In this document: piece after piece, positions 14,948 to 22,730 of the stretch
Position numbering within the stretch: the first letter of the stretch is position 1
How the letters are laid out: each line of letters begins with the position of its first letter
Origin: JAWUWD01 sp034112085
GTDB taxonomy: Bacteria; Bacteroidota; Bacteroidia; Cytophagales; Cyclobacteriaceae
Assembly (NCBI GenBank): GCA_034112085.1
Contig: JAWUWD010000021.1
Span: 1-22,903, forward strand
DNA: 22,903 nucleotides
Direction: 5' to 3'
Notes under the pieces: generated by a model
Database searches by the model: none
What the model was told of the DNA's origin: nothing
Seen by the model: the letters and a program-made list of their open reading frames with translations, nothing else
Made by a program: the position numbers and the translations under genes

Positions 14948-16300
14948 TTATTTCCCTTTACTCTTCATGTTTTGAATCTTATCACCTCGTCTTTGTGACT
15001 TTTTGTGTTTTTTAGCTAATTTTTTGCGATATGATCCTCCTAGATTTTCCTTGTCATTCTTCTCCAATTTATCATGAAAACTAGGCCCCACTTCATCTTT
15101 TTTATCATTGCGAAAGTGATTGTTTTCTCTGTCTCTTTCACGTTCCTCTGGGATCAGTTGATCCACTATTTCAACTTCTTCGGGTAACTCAGCACGAGGT
15201 ATTTGATAATCCATCAATGTTTCAATGGCTTCTTTATCCGGCTGCTCCTTCTCTGTAAAGAAGAGCATAGATTTCCCTAGTTGCGAGGCTCTACCAGTTC
15301 TACCAATCCTATGCATGTAGTTTTCAGGATAGTTGGGTGTATCGAAGTTTATCACATGGGAAATGAGTTCCAAGTCTAGCCCACGAGCTATCACGTCAGT
15401 AGCGATTAATATACGCTTCTCACCTTGTTCAAATTCCTCAACAGATCTAATACGATAGTTTTGAGATTTATTGGAGTGGATGATGCAAATGTCGCTGCCA
15501 TAATGCTCCTCCATGGTTTCAAATAAACGATCTGCTATTTTTTTACTGGACACAAATACCAAGACTTTACTGAACTCATCAGGGTCAGCCAATAAGTGCA
15601 TGAGTAGATTGGCTTTTGTATAGAAATTTTTGACTGAATAGCATTGCTGAGTGATGTTCTCCAGAGGAGTACCACTCACAGCTATTGAGATCTTTTTAGG
15701 AAAATCAAAGAAGTCCTCAATAAGGAAATCTACATCGTCAGTCATAGTGGCTGAGAACATGATATTTTGCCTTTTATCAGGTAATAGTTCAAAGATATTG
15801 GTCAATTGTGTACGAAACCCAAGATCAAGCATGACATCTACTTCATCGATGACGAGTTTACCGATGGCTTTAAGTTGAAGCGCTCTATTCACCACTAGAT
15901 CATATAGTCTACCAGGCGTGGCTACTATGATGTCAGTTCCTTGAGCGATCAGCTGTTTCTGAATACTTATATTGGATTCTCCATATATACCCACCACACG
16001 TAGATTTATATAGCTTGCATAACTCTCGATATTCTCCACCACTTGATCTACTAATTCTCTTGTAGGTACTAGAACCAATACCCTAGGATTGACTTGCTTG
16101 GAGAATTTCAATCCTTGAAGAATCGGCAGCATGTAGGCAAAGGTCTTCCCTGTACCTGTCTGTGCGACACCAACCATGTCTTTTCCCGAAAGAATTACCG
16201 GAAAGGCTTCTTTCTGTATCGGAGTTGGCTTTTCAAACCCTAAATCAACAATTGCATGGCGCAGTTGTTTAGAGATGTTTAATTCGTCAAATGAATTCAT
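14948..16300 (-). CDS. DEAD-box ATP-dependent RNA helicase (DEVD motif II)
   Basis: The 450-residue protein carries the helicase motifs in order: Q motif (GFEKPTPIQ, 21-29), motif I AQTGTGKT (46-53), PTREL (79-83), TPGR (128-131), motif II DEVD (152-155) in place of DEAD, SAT, then in the second RecA domain VFVSSKK, VATDVIARGLD and HRIGRTGR. The C-terminal ~80 residues are a charged, Lys-rich tail (KKLAKKHKKSQRRGDK) likely to bind RNA. It probably unwinds structured RNA in ribosome assembly or mRNA decay. The start at 16300 (MNSFDEL) is chosen because a longer TTG-initiated version would begin inside a putative -7 promoter box (TACTTTTG). The gene is followed by the RidA-like gene. Confidence 0.93.
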   Translation of the reverse strand: MNSFDELNISKQLRHAIVDLGFEKPTPIQKEAFPVILSGKDMVGVAQTGTGKTFAYMLPILQGLKFSKQVNPRVLVLVPTRELVDQVVENIESYASYINLRVVGIYGESNISIQKQLIAQGTDIIVATPGRLYDLVVNRALQLKAIGKLVIDEVDVMLDLGFRTQLTNIFELLPDKRQNIMFSATMTDDVDFLIEDFFDFPKKISIAVSGTPLENITQQCYSVKNFYTKANLLMHLLADPDEFSKVLVFVSSKKIADRLFETMEEHYGSDICIIHSNKSQNYRIRSVEEFEQGEKRILIATDVIARGLDLELISHVINFDTPNYPENYMHRIGRTGRASQLGKSMLFFTEKEQPDKEAIETLMDYQIPRAELPEEVEIVDQLIPEERERDRENNHFRNDKKDEVGPSFHDKLEKNDKENLGGSYRKKLAKKHKKSQRRGDKIQNMKSKGK

Positions 16301-16315
16301 ATCAAGTATTTGATG

Positions 16316-16323
16316 CAAAAGTA
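16316..16323 (-). promoter_or_regulatory. Candidate -7 box (TACTTTTG) for the helicase gene
   Basis: On the minus strand TACTTTTG matches TAnnTTTG and stands 15 bp before the ATG at 16300, giving a very short leader. No clear TTTG was seen at -33. Confidence 0.5.
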
Positions 16324-16357
16324 GGGATATTAATCTCTAATTATATTACTCTGCTAG

Positions 16358-16373
16358 TTCTCTTGAAAGAGAA
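16358..16373. repeat. Palindrome TTCTCTTGAAAGAGAA
   Basis: TTCTCT (16358-16363) and AGAGAA (16368-16373) pair around TGAA. It lies between the helicase promoter candidate and the end of the metalloprotease gene. No T-tract follows, so an operator or a mild 3'-end hairpin is as likely as a terminator. Confidence 0.4.
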
Positions 16374-16418
16374 TTTCTATAATGAACGGAACTTTGGCAT
16401 AATGAATTACTATTACAC

Positions 16419-17039
16419 TTAATATGGATATCCCATTTTATCCATATATGACCTGATATCAGCATTATTGGTATAGAATGAAAATTTTAACATATGAGGG
16501 CCGAGTCCATGATCAATACCAATCTTATCGGCATTTTTCTCAAACGCCATGCGCTTTTTGTTTGAAGTTACATAGCCTAATAGAGTAACTAGTGTTCCAG
16601 CAAAGCCTTTCTCTTCATACTGAATGAAATGTGCCATCTCATGACCTAAGGCAGCAACTTGCTTGTTGAGTGGCAACCTTTCCATGAATGAATTTTCATG
16701 TATAATGATTTTGTAAATTTTTGATTTTTTTGATTTAAGAAAATTGAAAGGAGAGAAGCTAGCTTCAACTGGAGCACCTCTCACATTCTTGATAATTATT
16801 CTTATGTCGCGATTATGTAATTCAGGGTAGTGCGAGATTGCCAACAAAGTACCTAATTCAATGCCTTTTTTATTCTTATATGATATTCTCTTGCCATACT
16901 TGGCTCTTAGAGAATCTATTTGAGGAATATAGATAGATTCTTGGTAGAATTTGGGATAATTGTTCGTATTGTTTTGAGCTGAAAGCTTTAGGCATAAGAC
17001 CATTATACTAATGGTAAACCCTATTTTTAAAGTACTCAT
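16419..17039 (-). CDS. Exported HExxH zinc metalloprotease-like protein
   Basis: The 206-residue protein has a signal peptide (ending near KLSAQ, about residue 22). Residues 133-137 are HEMAH, the zinc-binding HExxH motif, in the helix GHEMAHFIQYEE. Downstream, FEKNAD (Glu167, Asp171) follows the ExxxD pattern for the third ligand of gluzincin-type peptidases. It is short for an M48 enzyme and its N-terminal half is not recognised. It should act in the periplasm on peptides or proteins. It is the last gene of the S41-protease/hydrolase operon, 12 bp after the hydrolase stop. Peptidase activity is inferred from the motifs only. Confidence 0.8.
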   Translation of the reverse strand: MSTLKIGFTISIMVLCLKLSAQNNTNNYPKFYQESIYIPQIDSLRAKYGKRISYKNKKGIELGTLLAISHYPELHNRDIRIIIKNVRGAPVEASFSPFNFLKSKKSKIYKIIIHENSFMERLPLNKQVAALGHEMAHFIQYEEKGFAGTLVTLLGYVTSNKKRMAFEKNADKIGIDHGLGPHMLKFSFYTNNADIRSYMDKMGYPY

Positions 17040-17051
17040 ATCATTATTTGA

Positions 17052-17954
17052 CTAATTATGAGAGTGCAACAGTGGCTTCTGATGATCATTGATATGCCAC
17101 ATAATTTCCTCTTTGATCAATTCTGGATTGCTCCAAGGTACAAAGTGATTCATCTCAGGAATAAGGATCATCCTTGGCTCAGTCTCTGTCAGCATTTTTT
17201 TGGCAAAATCGGCATTGGCCGGAGGAACTAAGGTGTCTTTACCTCCCTGTATAACTGAGACTGGTATATTGATGTTTTTCCATAGAGGAAGCATTTCTTC
17301 CAATTCTTCTTTGAGGAAGTATATTTCATCATTTGATACACGAATAGACTTGGGTAATATCCATCTAAAGAATGGAGAATACAACAGCGGGCGAAACCAT
17401 TCTTCTGGTTCCAATTCTGGATCAATGGATGGTGCCACCATAATTATTCCATCCACAAGGTTAGGAAAGTCCATGGCCATCCTTGCGATCAGTGGGCCAC
17501 CGAGTGAATGACCAACAAGTATTACAGGATTATCTTGATTGCCTTCCAAGATGGGTTTAAGTAGCTGTGACTGTTTTTTGAGAGATTTTACACTGCGCCC
17601 AAAATTAGATTGCCCAAAACCTGGTCGGTCAATGGTGATCAAACGTGCGTGTCTTCTTAATGTACTGTCTTTCAAGAAGTGGGTAAAGGCGCTAAGGCTT
17701 CCGGGAGAGCCATGGATGAAAATCACCGTAGGTACATTTTCAGTACCAGTGCTGATATAGTGCATCTTACGATGGTCAATTTCATAGTAGGCGTAATCTG
17801 CTCCTTCAGGAAGCTCTGCCACAAATCTGTTGATTTCCTTGGTGCTCATGCGGAATGAAAAACACCCAGACATCAGCTGTGAAATCACAATGATTGTTAA
17901 AAAAGAAAGGGTAATTCGCTTCAAAAGCTTGCGATTGGACTTAATGGGTATCAA
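17052..17954 (-). CDS. Lipoprotein alpha/beta hydrolase
   Basis: The 300-residue protein has a hydrophobic N-terminus ending in a lipobox (LMSGC, Cys31), so it is probably a lipid-anchored periplasmic enzyme. The alpha/beta-hydrolase core shows VIFIHGSPGS (oxyanion region), DRPGFGQS, the nucleophile elbow GHSLGG (Ser150), GGKDTLVP (Asp240) and MNHFVPW (His270), a complete catalytic triad. The substrate is unknown; an ester, amide or acyl group on a lipid or peptide is possible. Its start overlaps the end of the S41-protease gene by 4 bp and the metalloprotease gene follows, so these three are translationally linked. Confidence 0.92.
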   Translation of the reverse strand: MIPIKSNRKLLKRITLSFLTIIVISQLMSGCFSFRMSTKEINRFVAELPEGADYAYYEIDHRKMHYISTGTENVPTVIFIHGSPGSLSAFTHFLKDSTLRRHARLITIDRPGFGQSNFGRSVKSLKKQSQLLKPILEGNQDNPVILVGHSLGGPLIARMAMDFPNLVDGIIMVAPSIDPELEPEEWFRPLLYSPFFRWILPKSIRVSNDEIYFLKEELEEMLPLWKNINIPVSVIQGGKDTLVPPANADFAKKMLTETEPRMILIPEMNHFVPWSNPELIKEEIMWHINDHQKPLLHSHN

Positions 17955-19597
17955 TTGCTCGTTTGTAACAACCTTTTGTATTCAGCGGGGTTATTGAGCG
18001 TCTTGATAGCTTCATCTAGCTGTTTGTCGTACTTGAAGGAAGCTTCTACTTCACCTTTTTCAAAAAAGTAGTGAGAAGCAATGTCTTTTTCTAAAATCAT
18101 TTTGATCTGATCTTTGTAGTTAATGAGTCCTTGTGCTTTGTCTTCAGCCAGTAGTGTTTTCAATTCTGCCAATTGTGATTTAATATCTAAATTTTCCTCG
18201 TCTGCAAATTCTGCCAATTGCTCAACTTTCTGTTCGATTGAAGAAGTATAAGTAATTTCTTGTTGACTTTTCATCCATGTTAAGAAGTCGTCATATACCT
18301 CATCACTAATGCTGAAACTTTTAGTAGGGGGAGAATCTTGATGATCATAGTAGTATTTGGTCGCGTAATCTAGCGTAACTCCATTCAGATATAGGTTGGA
18401 CACCACCTCTGCATACTCTTGTCCTACCACATTCACCTCAGGATTCACCCCACCACCATCGTAAACAGTTCTTCCATTTGCAGTTTTAAATGCAGTCATC
18501 AGTGAATCGGCTACTTTCCCGACACTTCCATCGGCATTGCGATTGCTATAGTCGAGAGCTTGAATACAGCGGCCACTAGGTGTGTAATACTTAGCAGTGG
18601 TTATTTTAACTTGAGAGTTGTAAGAGAGGGGGCGAGGAACTTGGACAAGTCCTTTCCCAAATGATCTCTGACCGACAATAACCGCACGATCGTAGTCTTG
18701 AAGTGTCCCAGCAACTATCTCTGATGCTGAAGCACTGCCACTATTGACCAATACCGTTACGGGTATTTCCGTATCTACTGGGGCGTTCAAGGTGCGATAG
18801 GTAATGTTGTTTTGCTTTACCTTTCCTTTAGTATTCACAACTTCCTTTCCTTTTGGGATGAAAATATTACAAATATTGACTGCTTCAATCAATAAACCCC
18901 CAGGGTTACCACGAAGGTCTAATACAATGCTCTCAGCTCCATCAGCTATCATTTCTTTCACTGCATCTTTAATATCTCTTCCAACATTTCGAGTAAATTC
19001 ATTGAGCTTCACATATCCTACATTTCCCTCAATGATATTGTAATAGGGTACATGGTTAATAGTAATATTCTCCCTTTCTAGTTTTATTTTCAAGGGAACT
19101 TCTTGCCCCAATCGCTTTATAGTCAATTCTACTACGGACCCTGACTGACCTTTCATGATTAGATTGGTTTCTAGTCGGTCTTTTCCTACTATATTTCTAC
19201 CATCCACAGCAGTGATGATATCACCTATTTTGACACCTTTTTGATGTGCGACAAATCCCTCATAAACCATTACTACTTTTGTAGTTCCCTTGATATTGGT
19301 CGTAAGTGCTCCAACACCTCCATATTGACCAGTATTGGCTTTGCGATAATCTTCTATCTCATTTTCAGGGATATAGTTAGTATAAGGGTCAAGTGAACTC
19401 AACATGGCATCTACCCCCGTTTTCATTAGTGTGTTGGGGTTGACTTCATCAACGTAGTACTTATTGACTTCCTTATAAAGAGTGGCGAAAATGTCGAGAT
19501 TTTTGGCAATTTCAAAATAGCGATCACTGACCGTTGTAGCAGCGATTAATACAGTCATCATCAGTAATAACGAAATACCTAATATCCGTTTTTTCAT
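17951..19597 (-). CDS. S41 C-terminal processing protease (CtpA-like)
   Basis: The 548-residue protein has an N-terminal signal or anchor segment (KRILGISLLLMMTVLIAATTV), an N-terminal helical region, a PDZ domain around 85-170 (GGVGALTTN, VGDIITAVDGRNIVGK), then the S41 catalytic domain with DLRGNPGGLL, GSASASEIVAG and SFGKGLVQ. The Ser-Lys dyad should be Ser290 and Lys315, 25 residues apart as in D1 C-terminal processing protease. A long helical C-terminal domain (about 420-548) follows, larger than in the shortest CtpA proteins. It would trim or degrade periplasmic and outer-membrane proteins at non-polar C-termini. It is upstream of, and overlaps, the lipoprotein hydrolase gene. Confidence 0.96.
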   Translation of the reverse strand: MKKRILGISLLLMMTVLIAATTVSDRYFEIAKNLDIFATLYKEVNKYYVDEVNPNTLMKTGVDAMLSSLDPYTNYIPENEIEDYRKANTGQYGGVGALTTNIKGTTKVVMVYEGFVAHQKGVKIGDIITAVDGRNIVGKDRLETNLIMKGQSGSVVELTIKRLGQEVPLKIKLERENITINHVPYYNIIEGNVGYVKLNEFTRNVGRDIKDAVKEMIADGAESIVLDLRGNPGGLLIEAVNICNIFIPKGKEVVNTKGKVKQNNITYRTLNAPVDTEIPVTVLVNSGSASASEIVAGTLQDYDRAVIVGQRSFGKGLVQVPRPLSYNSQVKITTAKYYTPSGRCIQALDYSNRNADGSVGKVADSLMTAFKTANGRTVYDGGGVNPEVNVVGQEYAEVVSNLYLNGVTLDYATKYYYDHQDSPPTKSFSISDEVYDDFLTWMKSQQEITYTSSIEQKVEQLAEFADEENLDIKSQLAELKTLLAEDKAQGLINYKDQIKMILEKDIASHYFFEKGEVEASFKYDKQLDEAIKTLNNPAEYKRLLQTSN

Positions 19598-19653
19598 AAA
19601 CTAGGAGTTTTAAACCACTTCTACGTAATCCTCACAGGGTTGATCGTGTTTCT

Positions 19654-19878
19654 TTAAAATTTATCTGGGATTTGGATGATTTTAAGAACCAACTCATGTG
19701 GATCACCATCTCTGTCAAGAAGGAAGAACTTAAGTGTCGGGTTGTCATCATTGATGTTGTTTTCCACTTTGATGATTTCATTATCAGCCAGATTTGATTC
19801 GATCTTATCTTGCAGCTGATGGATAACATTGGCAAAATCAACTTCAATGGGGCTCGGGTTGTAAGTAGTTGTTTTCAT
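19654..19878 (-). CDS. Small conserved-looking cytoplasmic protein of unknown function
   Basis: A 74-residue protein starting MKTTTYNPSPIEVDFANVI, with one amphipathic helix (about 12-30, IHQLQDKIESNL) and two beta-strand-like segments (LKFFLLDRDGDPHELVLKIIQIP). There is no signal peptide, transmembrane helix or cysteine. I do not recognise the family. It fits tightly between the 180-residue membrane protein (19-bp gap) and the S41-protease gene (56-bp gap), in the same orientation, and has an ATG start; an overlapping frame (19632-19847) was judged a shadow. The acidic DRDGDPHE turn might bind a metal ion, which is speculation. Confidence 0.75.
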   Translation of the reverse strand: MKTTTYNPSPIEVDFANVIHQLQDKIESNLADNEIIKVENNINDDNPTLKFFLLDRDGDPHELVLKIIQIPDKF

Positions 19879-19897
19879 GGAAGTTATGTTAGTCTAG

Positions 19898-20440
19898 TTA
19901 TTTTAAAAAGTTAAGATTTTTGAATAATATGGTGATCCAAGAGATCATAATAAACGAAATGCTGATCAGCAGTAAACCAAACTTAGGCATGGCAAAATAG
20001 TAAGCTGTGGATGACCATATTTGATCCAGATTACCCTGAAGTAATTTAATTAATGCAAAATTTTCCACCATATCAAAGAATGCGGCAGTATAAGTAAGGT
20101 AAATGAGAATTTGACCTACTTTATAAATAGTTGTATTGATCCAAATTTTTTCATTGACTTTGAATATCAATAAGCTGATGAAGGAGGAGTATATGATTAG
20201 AAATAGATAATCGAACCCTAATCCAATAGCCGCCATGATCTTGGTAGTTTGATCCCATGAATCTAGTATTGCGGTTGAGATAGGCAATTCTTTGGCCAAC
20301 TCATAAGTGATAATACCACCTGTGCAAACATCATTGACCAAAGGAGCGTTTAAATACTGCATTGCCACGACACTTGAAATAAGCAGGACCATAAATCCAA
20401 AAGCAAATTTATTATTGAGCAATAGGGGTTTTATATCCAT
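19898..20440 (-). CDS. Four-helix integral membrane protein of unknown function
   Basis: The 180-residue protein has hydrophobic helices at about 12-30, 70-94, 106-125 and 152-173, and a ~35-residue loop between the first two with a single Cys39 and the sequence TGGIITYELAKELPIS. FDMVENFAL at 122-130 sits at the end of the third helix and resembles the 'D..EN' motif seen in other small multi-pass proteins. No domain was recognised. It starts 4 bp after the fabH stop, so it is probably co-translated with fabH, and may act in membrane-lipid or envelope maintenance; this is context only. Confidence 0.82.
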   Translation of the reverse strand: MDIKPLLLNNKFAFGFMVLLISSVVAMQYLNAPLVNDVCTGGIITYELAKELPISTAILDSWDQTTKIMAAIGLGFDYLFLIIYSSFISLLIFKVNEKIWINTTIYKVGQILIYLTYTAAFFDMVENFALIKLLQGNLDQIWSSTAYYFAMPKFGLLLISISFIMISWITILFKNLNFLK

Positions 20441-20444
20441 TTGG

Positions 20445-21449
20445 TTACCACTGAATTAAGGCTGATGCCCAGGTAAAACCACTCCCAAATGCTGCCATAC
20501 AAACCAAATCACCTTCTTTGATCTTGCCCTCGGCCCATGCTTCACTCAAAGCTATTGGAATGGAGCCTGCAGTCGTATTACCATAGCGCATGATATTGTT
20601 GTACACTTTGTCATCAGATAATTCTAGTTTCTTTTGGATGAATTGGCTTATCCTCAAATTGGCTTGGTGAGGGATCAATAAGTCAATATCTTCTTTCTTC
20701 TTACCATTGGCATTAAGAGCTTCATTGATCACATCATAGAATTTGACTACCGCGTGCTTAAATACCAAACTGCCATTCATGTGTACTTTGAACCCAGAAG
20801 TGTCGAGTATTTGATCGGGCTGTCTTTCTTCTCTCGTTCTACTGCTACCAGGGTCTTTGATATATAGTTCTTCAGCAAAATCCCCATCAGCATGTAAGTG
20901 AGTTGAAAGAACGCCTTTGTTAGGTTCATCTGTTGGTTGTAAAATCGCTGCTCCAGCTCCATCGGCAAAGATTACGGCAGTATTTCGTCCTCTGGTGGTC
21001 ATATCTATAGCGGTGGATTGAATTTCCGCACCGACTACTAGTATATTCTTGTACATACCGGTTTTGATATATTGATCGGCTACTGATAGGGCATAGATAA
21101 ACCCTGAACAGGCATTTCTGATATCAAGTGCACCAATACCTTGAAGTCCAAGTTCTCTCTGCAAAAGCACACCAGAACCTGGAAAGAAGTAGTCAGGAGT
21201 GATCGTAGCGAATACAATGAAGTCAATATCATTCTTATTCACTCCTGATCGCTCAAGTGCCATATCAGTGGCTTTCTTTGCCATGTTGGCAACCGTGTCA
21301 GTTTCAGGATTGACGAAACGTCTTTCTTTAATTCCAGTACGTTCAATGATCCACTCATCGCTTGTATCAATGATTTTTGATAAGTCCTCATTGGTGACGA
21401 TATTTTCTGGAACATGGTGTCCTATACCTACTATCTTCGAATTCTTCAT
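20445..21449 (-). CDS. fabH: 3-oxoacyl-[acyl-carrier-protein] synthase III (KAS III)
   Basis: The 334-residue enzyme has the KAS III signature: EWIIERTGIKERRF near residue 32-45, the nucleophile Cys114 (DIRNACSGFIYAL), His261 (IPHQANLRI) and Asn291 (YGNTTAGSIPIAL), a complete Cys-His-Asn triad. It condenses acetyl-CoA or a branched acyl-CoA with malonyl-ACP to start fatty-acid synthesis; the Bacteroidota preference is often for branched primers. It is not next to plsX or rpmF, the usual partners, so it may be an extra copy. It leads the run of genes down to 16419. Its start codon lies inside an inverted repeat, suggesting translational or transcriptional control. Confidence 0.95.
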   Translation of the reverse strand: MKNSKIVGIGHHVPENIVTNEDLSKIIDTSDEWIIERTGIKERRFVNPETDTVANMAKKATDMALERSGVNKNDIDFIVFATITPDYFFPGSGVLLQRELGLQGIGALDIRNACSGFIYALSVADQYIKTGMYKNILVVGAEIQSTAIDMTTRGRNTAVIFADGAGAAILQPTDEPNKGVLSTHLHADGDFAEELYIKDPGSSRTREERQPDQILDTSGFKVHMNGSLVFKHAVVKFYDVINEALNANGKKKEDIDLLIPHQANLRISQFIQKKLELSDDKVYNNIMRYGNTTAGSIPIALSEAWAEGKIKEGDLVCMAAFGSGFTWASALIQW

Positions 21450-21508
21450 TCATTTAATTTTTACCTGAATCAAATTAAATGAATAATAATCAAAGAGTTA
21501 AATGAATA
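21448..21508. promoter_or_regulatory. Repeat cluster in the fabH leader (three TTAAATGAAT copies)
   Basis: ATTCATTTAATTT (21448-21460) is the exact reverse complement of AAATTAAATGAAT (21472-21484), a 13-bp inverted repeat with an 11-base spacer; the fabH ATG (21449-21447) overlaps its edge. The unit TTAAATGAATA occurs again at 21498-21508, 23 bp from the copy at 21475-21485. This could be an operator array or a hairpin hiding the start codon. Confidence 0.65.
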
Positions 21509-21511
21509 CTC

Positions 21512-21530
21512 AAAAAAACAAATGCTTGTT
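21512..21530 (-). terminator. Weak terminator after the YheT-like hydrolase
   Basis: On the minus strand AACAA-GCAT-TTGTT followed by five T forms a 5-bp AT-rich stem and U-tract. It lies 7-25 bp after the stop at 21537; the stem is short, so efficiency is doubtful. Confidence 0.35.
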
Positions 21531-21536
21531 AGGTCT

Positions 21537-22499
21537 CTAGTCTTGACTGATAAACTCTAATGCTCTAGTCTCTGACCAATAATGACCTTCCTCGTTAGTT
21601 CCAGGAAAACCACAATGACCACCACGCTTAGGGGTTTCTAAAAAAACTTGATCTAGTGTTTTAATGAGTTCAAAAGGATAGCACTCTTCAGATAGAAATG
21701 AATCATTGAGCGCATTGACAATCAGTGTAGGTATGCAAATATCACTTATGAAGTTGATTGAGCTGCACTGGTTATAGTAGTCTATAGCATCTTTATACCC
21801 ATGGATCGGAGCTGTGTATTCATCATCAAATTCTATGATTGTAGAAATAGTCGATAGTGGATCAACGTTCAGATCGCCTGGCCTAAGTGCAGCTTTATCT
21901 TTTACCTTTTTTCTAAGATTTCTTAAGAAACGCTTCGCATACAGGATGTTATGTGCTTTAGATATCTCTTGGCTACTGCCATGTAAGTGAAGAGGGACGG
22001 AAAATACAACGGCCTTCTTGATCAGTTCAGAGAGATTATCTCCCTGCTCGCCTAAGTACTTGAGTGTCATATTTCCGCCTAGACTAAATCCAATGAGATA
22101 GATGTCCTCATAACCATGACTAGCTGCATGTTGAACTATAGTACCTAGATCATCTGTAGCACCACTGTGGTAGAATCGAAGTTGTTTGTTTATTTCACCA
22201 CTGCATCCTCTAAAGTTCCACGCCAATACATCATGGGCATTATTCGCAAATATTTTGGACATTCCGAGCATATAAGGTCGATCACTACTACCTTCTAGTC
22301 CATGGCTAATGATCACCAATTTCTTCGAGTCATTTTTGATCCAATCTATGTCCAAGAAGTCATCGTCAGGCGTATTGATCCTTTCTCTGCTGAAAGATAC
22401 ATCAGTTACCTTCCGTAATATACCTGGTAAGATCGTCTCCAAATGTCCATTAAATAACAACGAACTTGGTTGGTATGAGGAAGAAGATATTAAAGGCAT
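21537..22499 (-). CDS. YheT/ABHD1-3-type alpha/beta hydrolase
   Basis: The 320-residue protein begins with SSYQPSSLLFNGHLETILPGILRK, typical of the YheT (UPF0017) group, then VIISHGLEGSSDRPYM (oxyanion region), AWNFRGCSGE, the nucleophile elbow GFSLGGN (Ser139), NALNDSFL (Asp266) and RGGHCGFPG (His295). There is no signal peptide, so it is likely cytoplasmic or membrane-associated. Related eukaryotic ABHD proteins act on phospholipids or acylglycerols, and yeast members are ester synthases/esterases; the bacterial substrate is not known. It precedes the fabH gene in the same direction, with an 87-bp gap holding repeats, so a lipid-related link is possible but unproven. Confidence 0.93.
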   Translation of the reverse strand: MPLISSSSYQPSSLLFNGHLETILPGILRKVTDVSFSRERINTPDDDFLDIDWIKNDSKKLVIISHGLEGSSDRPYMLGMSKIFANNAHDVLAWNFRGCSGEINKQLRFYHSGATDDLGTIVQHAASHGYEDIYLIGFSLGGNMTLKYLGEQGDNLSELIKKAVVFSVPLHLHGSSQEISKAHNILYAKRFLRNLRKKVKDKAALRPGDLNVDPLSTISTIIEFDDEYTAPIHGYKDAIDYYNQCSSINFISDICIPTLIVNALNDSFLSEECYPFELIKTLDQVFLETPKRGGHCGFPGTNEEGHYWSETRALEFISQD

Positions 22500-22644
22500 A
22501 AATGGTGAAGTCTATGTGCTAAAACTGAAACTAAAGACTGTATATATACAATATTTATCACGCGTTAATGGTTTACAATGAAGATGTATGGTGCTGATAA
22601 TCAGGACTAAGTATAGATCTTTGCAAGATAGCTATAAATGAACC

Positions 22645-22664
22645 TTCTCAAAAAAAAATGAGAA
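22645..22664. repeat. Inverted repeat TTCTCA-N8-TGAGAA
   Basis: TTCTCA (22645-22650) and TGAGAA (22659-22664) flank an 8-base A-rich centre (AAAAAAAA). It lies 67 bp upstream of the TonB-type receptor start. It may be an operator; no clear TAnnTTTG box was found nearby in this 231-bp divergent intergenic region. Confidence 0.35.
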
Positions 22665-22730
22665 TAATCACCGAGAATGTTAACCTTCTACGAAATCAAT
22701 TGTCATTAACCAAAACTAATAAACTTAACT

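Noticed and set aside
16301..16318. Six-residue N-terminal extension of the helicase from TTG
   Set aside because: The TTG would lie inside the putative TACTTTTG promoter box, and MNSFDEL is the usual helicase start.
19632..19847. A 71-residue frame overlapping the 74-residue small protein
   Set aside because: It lies in another frame of the same DNA, is rich in Ser, Met and Ile without pattern, and extends into the leader of the S41-protease gene. The 74-residue frame has an ATG start and a more protein-like composition.
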